From Paracoccaceae bacterium (GTDB lineage: Bacteria; Pseudomonadota; Alphaproteobacteria; Rhodobacterales; Rhodobacteraceae), in contig JAHRVG010000125.1 in assembly GCA_019090795.1 (NCBI GenBank), positions 1 to 42,433 on the forward strand: a stretch of 42,433 nucleotides of DNA. The letters are read 5' to 3'. A program made the translations under genes and the position numbers. Below, in pieces: positions 35,435-42,433 of this stretch. Position 1 is the first letter of the stretch. Every line of letters starts with the position of its first letter. Under the pieces are notes generated by a model, which saw nothing but the letters and a program-made list of their open reading frames with translations, did no database searches and was not told the origin of the DNA.

Positions 35435-36721
35435 TTAGAAGCTTTGCTTGGTGTAATCCACTTCATCGGGATAAAACGTATCCTCTATCGATGTGGTATG
35501 CGCCAGATTGAGCCGCCCGCCCGAAACCTTGGTGATATACTGATGGCCAAACACCTGATGGGTTTTGCCGTTGAACAGCTTGGCCCCTTGAGGGTGGGCA
35601 AAGCCCTCCGGCATGTCAGTCATCGCCTCAACCGCCTCAATTAATTTGCTGCGATCCGCGGTGCTTTGATAGCCCGCCGCTTCCATCCCCGCCTTGATTG
35701 TATGCAGGGTTTCCCAGCAACCAAACATATGGGCATAGGTGGCTATGTCTTTGGAATCAGATATAGAAGCACCGGTATTATCAACCCCTACTCCGGCACG
35801 GTAAGCCTTGTCATACTCTGTCTGATTGGCTTGCGCATAGCGCGGGTGGCCTTCCCAGAAATAGGTGCCTTCAAGGAATTCCAGACCCGGCGAATTGATA
35901 TCCACCGCTTCCAATGAATCAATGAAGCCGAAAATTTCCGGCCGTGAGGGGCCAAAAAACTCGCCCATCTCCTTCACAAAGGTCAGCACGGCAGGCCCCA
36001 CCATCACGTGGTAAATCACATCTGTGTTGCGCGGGATTTTCGGGAAATATTTGGTAAAACTGCTCTCCGTGGGCGGAATAGCGATCTTGGCCACCACTTC
36101 GCCGCCTTGCGCTTCGATTGCGGCACTAAAGAAATCGCGGTGATCATGACCAAAGGCGAAATCGGGGAAGATCATAGTAACCTTTTTACCCAGATTATTG
36201 GCCACAAACGGTGCCATCGCTGCCACCTGGCTTTTCACATCGGTAATGCAGGGCTGCAAAGTGTGGCGGTTCAACATGCCACTTGCCACGTGATGCCCCT
36301 CGGACACTACAAAATAGGGTAGTTTCAGCTCGCCCGCGCGCGGTGCGGAACCGATCACCACATGGCTGAACAGCGTCCCGAAGCCCACGTCAACATTGTG
36401 CCGGGTGGCGAATTTTTCCACCACTTCCGCGCCTCGTTTTGGGTCGGTGCCATCATCTTCAATTACAATCTCCAGCGCGCGCCCATTGATGCCACCCTCG
36501 TCGTTTATCTTCTTGGCCGCCGCCATAGTGGTGCGCTCATACCAACGACCATAAGCAGCCCCAATACCGGTTTTATGGGCCTGAAACCCCACTTTAATTG
36601 GCTCCGCTGTGCCCGCCTGCGCATAGCGCGCCCAAAGCGGTAACGTCGTTGCCGCCGCGCCAAGACCAAGTGTTTTAAGGGCATTGCGGCGTGATTTGGA
36701 AAAAACCTTATCGTTTGTCAT
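35435..36721 (-). CDS. ABC importer substrate-binding protein, Tat-type (Peripla_BP_6)
   Basis: A 428-residue periplasmic binding protein with a twin-arginine signal (SRRNALKTLGLGAAATTLPL, Arg11-Arg12) and a type-I periplasmic binding fold (IKVGFQAHKTGIGAAYGRW ... GGINGRALEIVIEDDG). It supplies ligand to the LivHMGF-like importer. ATG 36721 is chosen because GGAGAG lies seven bases upstream; a longer frame starts in the promoter. The Tat signal suggests export in a folded state. Two operator copies lie upstream. Confidence 0.9.
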   Translation of the reverse strand: MTNDKVFSKSRRNALKTLGLGAAATTLPLWARYAQAGTAEPIKVGFQAHKTGIGAAYGRWYERTTMAAAKKINDEGGINGRALEIVIEDDGTDPKRGAEVVEKFATRHNVDVGFGTLFSHVVIGSAPRAGELKLPYFVVSEGHHVASGMLNRHTLQPCITDVKSQVAAMAPFVANNLGKKVTMIFPDFAFGHDHRDFFSAAIEAQGGEVVAKIAIPPTESSFTKYFPKIPRNTDVIYHVMVGPAVLTFVKEMGEFFGPSRPEIFGFIDSLEAVDINSPGLEFLEGTYFWEGHPRYAQANQTEYDKAYRAGVGVDNTGASISDSKDIATYAHMFGCWETLHTIKAGMEAAGYQSTADRSKLIEAVEAMTDMPEGFAHPQGAKLFNGKTHQVFGHQYITKVSGGRLNLAHTTSIEDTFYPDEVDYTKQSF

Positions 36722-36786
36722 CGCACTCTCCGTTGGTTGTTTAGACATTGGTTTAATAGCGGAATATAACTTTCCTTGTGGTTGAG

Positions 36787-36805
36787 TTTGTATGCACGCG
36801 AACAA
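36787..36805 (-). promoter_or_regulatory. MarR-type operator, site B (binding-protein promoter)
   Basis: On the minus strand this reads TTGTTCGCGTGCATACAAA, matching site D at 14 of 19 positions. It is 66-84 bases upstream of the binding-protein start. Confidence 0.5.
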
Positions 36806-36818
36806 CTTGTCCAGTTAT

Positions 36819-36837
36819 TTCATATGCCCGCAAACAA
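36819..36837 (-). promoter_or_regulatory. MarR-type operator, site C (binding-protein promoter)
   Basis: On the minus strand this reads TTGTTTGCGGGCATATGAA, matching site D at 16 of 19 positions. It is 32 bp (about three turns) from site B, suggesting cooperative binding. Confidence 0.6.
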
Positions 36838-36846
36838 CCGCCCATC

Positions 36847-38202
36847 TTACCCGCCACGCGGAGAAGCCAGCAACCAGAGACCAAAGAAGGTGTAAAAAAC
36901 CATAAAAACCCCCAACGGAATTTGGCTTAAAACCGCGCCACGCGCTGTTTGGAAATGGCGCAGCGCAACAATATGGGACAGAATAATCGCCAGCACATGC
37001 CCCAAAACCACAGCCCCAGCTTGCGTCAACCAGATGACACGCGCCGTTGACGCATCATAAAAGAAGCTGGTGGTCACATAAAAGGCGTCACCGCCCATTC
37101 GCTGGCTCAGCATCAGCCCCACATATTGCACATCCACCAGAAAACCGGGCAGGTAATGGGCGATATGATAGCCAAAGGCAATCGGCAGGATTGTGGGGGC
37201 AAACAGTGCAAAACTATGGTCAAAACTTGCCGTGTCAGAGGCCAGTTTTTGCCCGATATACAGCGCCAGCGAAAAAGCTACCAGCAGCACCAGTACGGCC
37301 ACAACCAGTCCGATCGCTGTGGGCAACATTACCGCTGAACGTCCGGGGTACATCAAGGGATTCACCCCGATTTTACCCAACCACCAAAAGGTTTCATTCA
37401 ACCCGTCAAAACTACCGGTCGCCAGCATCAACAGTGGCACCAGCGCCAGTGACAACGCGGTTGGACGCGCGGCCACGATCTGCCACCCCGGCCAGCCAAT
37501 ACGCAGGCCGGTGCCGGACCATTTCAACGGCGACAATCGGGCGAAATATCCCAAAAACACACCAAATAGCTCTCCCCTCCGTTGCCAGACCGGACCAAAC
37601 AACAGCATTCCCGTCAGCGTAAATAGCCAATAGCCCAGCCCAACCCCCGCCAGCCGCGCGGGATCTGCCGGGGCCGGATCAACCAGCAAAAAGGCCGCGA
37701 ATCCCAACAACAGGAACACCGCTGGCCCATAGCCAAGACACGTTGGCAAGTGCCAGCGCGGCGGGACAAAACGGCGCAACAGGTGATAAACACCGCTCCA
37801 GGGATTGATCCAGCGCCACAGGTTGCCAAACAGCCCTTGCAGGATCACAAAACCGATCCAGAATATCACCCAGAACCCCAGCGACATCAGATTTGCCAAC
37901 GGATCACGGCTGCCGGTAAACCCTTCAAAAAACAAGTAAAACAGCACCACTGTTGCCAGCAAACTTACAATCATTCGCAACCCGGCCACGCGCGGCCAAG
38001 GCACCAACTTGCCGCGTGAAAAGGCCACCAGCTTGCGATCTGGCAAGAGCGCCACCAGCACCACTGTCAGCCCGACACTCAACACCCCGGCAAAGGTATA
38101 AATCCCGGTTGGCAATAACAGCACAAACGCCTGATCCGACGCATGGGCAAGAGCGCGAACCGGCAGGAGGATCAATAACATCAGGAGGCCTAAAACTTTC
38201 AT
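36847..38202 (-). CDS. Unknown polytopic membrane protein
   Basis: A 451-residue protein with an N-terminal signal-like helix (MKVLGLLMLLILLPVRALAHA) and about eleven further hydrophobic segments. A conserved-looking GYHIAHYLPGFLVDVQY holds an HxxH that could bind a metal or heme. I do not recognise the family. It lies between the ABC binding-protein promoter and hyuA, divergent from hyuA, so it may belong to the catabolic island, for example as a membrane transporter or electron-transfer partner. There is no clear ribosome site at ATG 38202. Confidence 0.75.
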   Translation of the reverse strand: MKVLGLLMLLILLPVRALAHASDQAFVLLLPTGIYTFAGVLSVGLTVVLVALLPDRKLVAFSRGKLVPWPRVAGLRMIVSLLATVVLFYLFFEGFTGSRDPLANLMSLGFWVIFWIGFVILQGLFGNLWRWINPWSGVYHLLRRFVPPRWHLPTCLGYGPAVFLLLGFAAFLLVDPAPADPARLAGVGLGYWLFTLTGMLLFGPVWQRRGELFGVFLGYFARLSPLKWSGTGLRIGWPGWQIVAARPTALSLALVPLLMLATGSFDGLNETFWWLGKIGVNPLMYPGRSAVMLPTAIGLVVAVLVLLVAFSLALYIGQKLASDTASFDHSFALFAPTILPIAFGYHIAHYLPGFLVDVQYVGLMLSQRMGGDAFYVTTSFFYDASTARVIWLTQAGAVVLGHVLAIILSHIVALRHFQTARGAVLSQIPLGVFMVFYTFFGLWLLASPRGG

Positions 38203-38258
38203 AAACCGAGTTTTGGATATTTCGCAGCGATTTGCAACATGATGTCAGGTGGTTTTGA

Positions 38259-38287
38259 TTGACAAATGACTGCTGCGCGGTTTCATT
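38259..38287 (+). promoter_or_regulatory. Probable hyuA promoter
   Basis: TTGACA (38259-38264), a 17-bp spacer and a weak TTCATT (38282-38287) lie just upstream of hyuA. The -10 region overlaps operator site D, as expected for a repressor. Confidence 0.45.
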
Positions 38288-38300
38288 TGCATGCAAACAA
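38282..38300 (-). promoter_or_regulatory. MarR-type operator, site D (hyuA promoter)
   Basis: On the minus strand this reads TTGTTTGCATGCAAATGAA. It is the best of the four copies and contains the perfect 12-bp palindrome TTTGCATGCAAA. It ends 17 bases before the hyuA start codon. Confidence 0.65.
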
Positions 38301-38317
38301 TAACGACAGGAAAGCCG

Positions 38318-40378
38318 ATGCCGGATCAAGGTGTTTCGCAGGTTGTGGGTGTGGATGTAGGCGGCACTTTCACTGATCTGGTGCTGCTGGACCAACGCAC
38401 GGGGGCCGTGCGTCTGGCCAAAGTGGCTAGTACGCTGGACAATCAAGCGCACGGCGTTTTGAACGCCTTGCAAGAAGTCGGCGCCAATCTGGCTGAGGTC
38501 GATCTGATTGTGCATGGCACCACCACCACCACAAACGCCGTGCTGGAACGCAAGCTGTCAAAAACCGGCCTGATCACCACCAAGGGATTTCGCGACGTGC
38601 TGGAGCTGGGGCGCCGCACGAGGCCGCAAGCCTATGGGATGAAGGGGGAATTTACCCCGATCATCCAGCGCAACTTGCGCCTTGAGGTGCCCGAACGCAT
38701 GGACGCCGGTGGCCAAATCGTAACCGCTCTGGATGAAGACTCGGTGCTGGAGGCAGCCCAAAACCTGTTGGATCAAGGGTGTATTTCAATCGTCATCCAC
38801 TTCCTGCACGCTTATGCCAATCCTGCGCATGAGCTGCGGGCAGCGGAAATTGTCGCCAACATCTGGCCCAACGATCACATAACCACAGGCCATTCCTTGC
38901 TGTCCGAAAGTCGCGAATTTGAACGTGGGGTGACAGCAGCGGTAAACGCCTCGGTGCAGCCGCTTTTGCAACGTTATATCAAACGCTTGCAGGATCAATT
39001 GACGCAGGGTGGCTATCGCAAAGAATTACTGGTGATGAACGGTAACGGCGGCATGGTTTCTGCCTCCCGTGTCTCGCGCGAAGCCGCGAAAACGGTGATG
39101 TCCGGCCCTGCATCCGGTGTGATGGCAGCGGCCTATACCGGCAAAACGGCGGGATTCGAGAACCTGATTACTTATGACATGGGCGGCACCTCTACAGACG
39201 TAGCGCTGATCCAGAACGCCACCCCGGCCGTGTCAAACGAGATCGAAATCGAGTACGCCATGCCGATCCACGTACCAATGGTTGATGTGCGTACCGTGGG
39301 TGCGGGCGGTGGTTCCATCGCGCGGGTAAATGCGGCTGGATTACTGGATGTAGGGCCCCAAAGTGCTGGGGCAGACCCCGGCCCGATCTGTTATGGGCGT
39401 GGCGGTGTTAATCCAACGATTTCAGATGCCAACCTGCTTTTGGGGCGGCTTAATCCGAGCAAGCTGAACTCCATCAAAGGGGGCATTTCCACCGGTGACA
39501 TTAAGGGAATATTCCAATCAAAACTCGGCGGGCCACTGGGCGTAACCGCAATTGAAGCAGCAGCGGCGGTGATACAGGTCGCCAATACAAAAATGGCGGG
39601 GGCGATCCGCACCGTGTCGGTGTCTTTGGGCCATGATCCGCGCGATTTTGCGCTATTTGCCTTTGGTGGTGCCGGCCCGCTACATGCGACGGCACTGGCA
39701 CGCGAATTGGGCGTGCCATCGGTTTTGGTGCCTGCGCGCCCGGGCATCACCAATGCTCTGGGTTGTGTGGTTGCCGATTTGCGCCATGATTTCGTGCACA
39801 CCCTGAACACACCGTTGGATTTACTGCAAAACGGAGTGCTCTCTGCGGCCTTTGCTGAACAACATGCCGCAGGAAAGGCGTTGATTGAAGAGGAGAATAT
39901 CCAGCTTCTCGGGGTTCAGGCGCTGTACAGCGTTGACATGCAATTTATCGGCCAAACCCATTTATTACGGGTGCCGGTTGACGATCCAGATATCAGCACC
40001 GACGCCCTGCGCAGCCTTTTCGAGCAAGCCTATTTCGCCCGTTTCCGCGTCGATCTGGCGCAAATACGTGCCAATCTGGTGAACGTTAATTGCTCGGTCG
40101 TTGGCACCCGTGAACCGCTGGATCTGTCCACATTACTGCCGCCTGAACAACGCCGCGAGACATTGGAGAAAGCGCAAACCGGCACGCGACAACTGTATTT
40201 CAACGCCGCCTGGTTTGACACCCCGATCTACTGGCGCGACCACCTGCCGGGGAATGCCAGCCTGCAAGGGCCGGCAGTGATTGAACAGCTCGACACCACC
40301 ATTCTACTGGAGCCCGGTGACCACGCAGTAGCCGATACACAGGGCAATCTGATTATCACCGTAGGAGCCTTGACATGA
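38318..40378 (+). CDS. hyuA: Hydantoinase/5-oxoprolinase family, alpha subunit
   Basis: A 686-residue ATPase-type subunit of the HyuA family (N-methylhydantoinase / oxoprolinase group). It starts VVGVDVGGTFTDLVLL, with HGTTTTTNAVLERK, LVMNGNGGMVS and YDMGGTSTDVALI as the ASKHA-type nucleotide-binding segments. Together with HyuB it hydrolyses a cyclic imide, lactam or hydantoin with ATP. The start at 38318 follows AGGAAAG; an upstream ATG at 38291 would lie inside the operator. The substrate is unknown. Confidence 0.9.
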   Translation: MPDQGVSQVVGVDVGGTFTDLVLLDQRTGAVRLAKVASTLDNQAHGVLNALQEVGANLAEVDLIVHGTTTTTNAVLERKLSKTGLITTKGFRDVLELGRRTRPQAYGMKGEFTPIIQRNLRLEVPERMDAGGQIVTALDEDSVLEAAQNLLDQGCISIVIHFLHAYANPAHELRAAEIVANIWPNDHITTGHSLLSESREFERGVTAAVNASVQPLLQRYIKRLQDQLTQGGYRKELLVMNGNGGMVSASRVSREAAKTVMSGPASGVMAAAYTGKTAGFENLITYDMGGTSTDVALIQNATPAVSNEIEIEYAMPIHVPMVDVRTVGAGGGSIARVNAAGLLDVGPQSAGADPGPICYGRGGVNPTISDANLLLGRLNPSKLNSIKGGISTGDIKGIFQSKLGGPLGVTAIEAAAAVIQVANTKMAGAIRTVSVSLGHDPRDFALFAFGGAGPLHATALARELGVPSVLVPARPGITNALGCVVADLRHDFVHTLNTPLDLLQNGVLSAAFAEQHAAGKALIEEENIQLLGVQALYSVDMQFIGQTHLLRVPVDDPDISTDALRSLFEQAYFARFRVDLAQIRANLVNVNCSVVGTREPLDLSTLLPPEQRRETLEKAQTGTRQLYFNAAWFDTPIYWRDHLPGNASLQGPAVIEQLDTTILLEPGDHAVADTQGNLIITVGALT

Positions 40379-42120
40379 GCCTTGATCCGATCACCATGAG
40401 CGTCATTCAGGCTGGCCTGCAACAGATTTGCGACGAGATGGATATGACGTTTTCGCGCGCCGCTTTTTCGCCGGTAATTGCCGAGGCCAACGACCGTTCT
40501 GATGGTATTTACGCAGCCGATGACGGCTCGCTGATTGCTCAGGGAGCGGGCGGGCTGCCGGTGTTTGTCGGCACCATGCAATATTCAACCAAAACCCTGA
40601 TTGAGATGATCAACGAAGGAACTGTTGCAGCACCACAACCTGATGACATTTACATCGTCAACGATCCATACCTCGGCGGCACCCACCTGATGGACGTGCG
40701 GTTTGCCAGCCCATTTTACCGAAATGGCGAAATTTTTTGCTGGCTCTCCAACACCGGCCACTGGCCCGACACCGGCGGCTCGGTTCCCGGTGGTTTCTCG
40801 GCCTCGGCCACCTCGGTGGAACAAGAGGGTCTGCGCATGCCCCCGGTGCGCCTGTTCAAACAGGGTGTTATGGATACCGAGATTTACGCCATAATCTGTT
40901 CCAACATCCGCGTCGCCGATCAACGGATTGGCGATGTAAAAGCGCAAGCCGCCGCCCTTTTGGTCGGTGAAGACCGCCTGAACGCGCTACTGGATCGCTA
41001 CGGCGATGCAACAGTTGCGCAGGCAATTGCCGAGTTGCGCCGCCGTGCGGCCCAGCAAATGCGCAAATCTATTGGCGAAATACCGCAAGGCAGTTACAGC
41101 GCCAATGCTTGGGTAGACAGCGACGGGGTGGTAAATGAACCCTTGGAAATCGCACTGAAAGTCACCCGCAAAGGCGACGATCTGACCTTTGATTTCACCG
41201 GTTCCAGCGCGCCCTGTCTGGGGCCGATGAACTCGGTGCGCGCCACCACGCTCAGCTCGGTTTACCTTGCAATGCGCCATATATTTCCGGATGTGCCTAT
41301 CAGCGCAGGCGCGTTTGATCCGCTGCATATCACTGGTATCAAAGGAACTTTCCTAGATGCCGAATACCCCCGCCCGGTTTCCGGCTGCGCGGCAGAGGTC
41401 TCTCAGCGCATCGCCGAAGCGGTTTTCGCCGCCCTTGTAAGCGCCCTGCCTGATCGCGTCACCGCCGCCCCCGCAGGCACCTCCGGCAATTTTGCCCTTG
41501 GCGGTTATGATCCCGAACGGGACCGAGATTTTGTGATGTACCAACTGTCCGGCGGCGGCTATGGCGGCAACTCAGATCATGATGGCCTGTCAAACGGCTG
41601 CTCTACCATCGGCATTTCCAAAGCGCCGCCCGTTGAAATCATGGAACAGGCATTCCCCGTCCTTTATCACCGATACGCGCTTCGGGAAAATTCCGCTGGT
41701 GCGGGAAAACATCGCGGTGGTTTTGGTCTTGAATACGAGTTGGAGCTGCGCCGGGGCAGCGCGCGCGCCAGCTTTGTGATGGACCACGGGCGCTTTGGCC
41801 CGCAAGGTGCGCTTGGCGGCAGTGATGGCGCGGTAAATGAGGTAACAGTTTGGCAGAACGACATATCATACCAGCCTGAACACCTGTCAAAAGAACAGGA
41901 CGTTCCCCTGAAAGCGGGAGACCGCGTGCATGTCAGCACCCCCGGCGGCGGTGGTTATGGGGATCCCTTCGCCCGAGACCCGGAACTTGTGCTACAGGAC
42001 GTGGCATTAGGGCGCTATTCCCTCGAACAGGCCAGCAATTCTTTTGCGGTTGTCTTCACCCAAGATCCCTTGGCCGTTGACCATGCAAAAACCCAGCTAA
42101 ACCGCGATGCTAGAAAATAA
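40375..42120 (+). CDS. hyuB: Hydantoinase/5-oxoprolinase family, beta subunit
   Basis: A 581-residue HyuB-family protein with AAFSPVIAEANDRSDGIYAADDG, IYIVNDPYLGGTHLMDV and WLSNTGHWPDTGGSVPGG, the usual N-terminal motifs. The glycine-rich TPGGGGYGDPFARDP is near the end. It overlaps hyuA by ATGA, so they are co-translated and form a complex. Its 3' end overlaps the convergent RTX-type gene by 11 bp. Confidence 0.92.
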   Translation: MSLDPITMSVIQAGLQQICDEMDMTFSRAAFSPVIAEANDRSDGIYAADDGSLIAQGAGGLPVFVGTMQYSTKTLIEMINEGTVAAPQPDDIYIVNDPYLGGTHLMDVRFASPFYRNGEIFCWLSNTGHWPDTGGSVPGGFSASATSVEQEGLRMPPVRLFKQGVMDTEIYAIICSNIRVADQRIGDVKAQAAALLVGEDRLNALLDRYGDATVAQAIAELRRRAAQQMRKSIGEIPQGSYSANAWVDSDGVVNEPLEIALKVTRKGDDLTFDFTGSSAPCLGPMNSVRATTLSSVYLAMRHIFPDVPISAGAFDPLHITGIKGTFLDAEYPRPVSGCAAEVSQRIAEAVFAALVSALPDRVTAAPAGTSGNFALGGYDPERDRDFVMYQLSGGGYGGNSDHDGLSNGCSTIGISKAPPVEIMEQAFPVLYHRYALRENSAGAGKHRGGFGLEYELELRRGSARASFVMDHGRFGPQGALGGSDGAVNEVTVWQNDISYQPEHLSKEQDVPLKAGDRVHVSTPGGGGYGDPFARDPELVLQDVALGRYSLEQASNSFAVVFTQDPLAVDHAKTQLNRDARK

Positions 42121-42396
42121 AATGGGCCGCGCTCAGGTCTTCTATATCTAGATTGTGCCGCTCGGTTTCCAACACCAAAAACTCGCCCCCCGCATAGATC
42201 ATCACCCCTTGGCAGCCCTTAACAATGCGCAGATCAGCAAAGCTCGATACATCGGAAAATAGTGTGAAATCAATCCTATCCCAGTCGGGATTAAAGTCAG
42301 TAATATAATCTGTCTTGCCGTCTTGGACAAAGGTGAACATATCCGCGCCATGGCTACCATGCAACTGATCTTCTCCGCTACCATCCACCAATACAT
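42110..42396 (-). CDS. RTX-type calcium-binding repeat protein, C-terminal part (5' truncated at contig end)
   Basis: Only the last 95 codons are present; the gene runs off the end of the real sequence at 42396, where adapter begins. The visible part has a hemolysin-type repeat (VLVDGSGEDQLHG) followed by an RTX C-terminal segment (GADMFTFVQDGKTDYITDFNPDWDRIDFTL). Such proteins are calcium-binding and secreted by type I systems, but the upstream domain that would show its activity is missing. An ATG at 42396 is not a trustworthy start because it abuts the adapter. Confidence 0.75.
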
Positions 42397-42433
42397 CTGT
42401 CTCTTATACACATCTGACGCTGCCGACGAACTC
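42397..42433. other. Illumina Nextera transposase adapter (artefact, not genomic)
   Basis: CTGTCTCTTATACACATCT (42397-42415) followed by GACGCTGCCGACGA (42416-42429) is the reverse complement of the Nextera read-1 adapter, exactly. The final ACTC would be the start of the index. An untrimmed adapter has been left at a contig end, so biological sequence ends at 42396. Confidence 0.97.

Noticed and set aside
42202-42411. Minus-strand frame starting MYKRQ
   Set aside because: Its start is inside the sequencing adapter; the peptide is an artefact.

Overview
The window looks like chromosomal DNA of an alphaproteobacterium of the Rhodobacteraceae (Roseobacter-type). This rests on the sucC/sucD/sucA/sucB/lpd layout, an F1-ATPase zeta inhibitor (DUF1476) beside purC-purS-purQ, an IalB-family protein, a DctB/DctD pair and the codon use. 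Species cannot be named from sequence alone. The right end is a true contig end: the last 37 bases are Illumina Nextera adapter, so biological sequence stops at 42396. I saw no tRNA, rRNA, CRISPR array, insertion sequence or prophage.

Region 1 (1-4124) is a small purine-salvage and ureide cluster with alternating strands: a truncated class-V aminotransferase, an NCS2 xanthine/urate-type permease with a structured leader, an 8-oxoguanine deaminase and OHCU decarboxylase (uraD). A possible short RNA gene lies after the permease.

Region 2 (4125-14872) holds the lower TCA cycle genes: sucC, a zinc-ribbon methyltransferase, sucD, a possible 55-residue ORF, sucA, sucB, a VOC protein, a MAPEG protein, lpd and a TauE/SafE permease. 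The sucC control region carries a 16-bp palindrome and two 10-bp palindromes around a promoter.

Region 3 (14873-25030) is housekeeping: zeta inhibitor, purC-purS-purQ, a DctB-like kinase and DctD-like regulator (the regulator lacks GAFTGA), a cytochrome b561, a CNNM/CorC protein, a HerA-like ATPase, a candidate small RNA and an IalB-family secreted protein.

Region 4 (25083-42120) is the most interesting part: an apparent catabolic island for an unidentified nitrogen heterocycle. One leftward operon encodes a molybdenum hydroxylase (FAD subunit plus a fused 2Fe-2S/molybdopterin subunit), a 6-hydroxynicotinate-reductase-like protein, a UPF0280 protein and a DUF1185 protein. A MarR regulator is divergent to it. 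A second leftward operon encodes a complete branched-chain-amino-acid-type ABC importer with a Tat-type binding protein. An unknown polytopic membrane protein and a rightward hyuA-hyuB pair (ATP-dependent hydantoinase/oxoprolinase family) follow. Four near-identical 19-bp sites (about TTGTTTGCATGCAAATGAA) lie in front of the hydroxylase operon, the ABC operon (two copies) and hyuA. They tie the three units into one probable MarR regulon. A workable reading is import, hydroxylation of the ring, ring reduction, then lactam or imide opening. The substrate is unknown; nicotinate or a related compound is the first candidate. A truncated RTX-type gene ends the contig.
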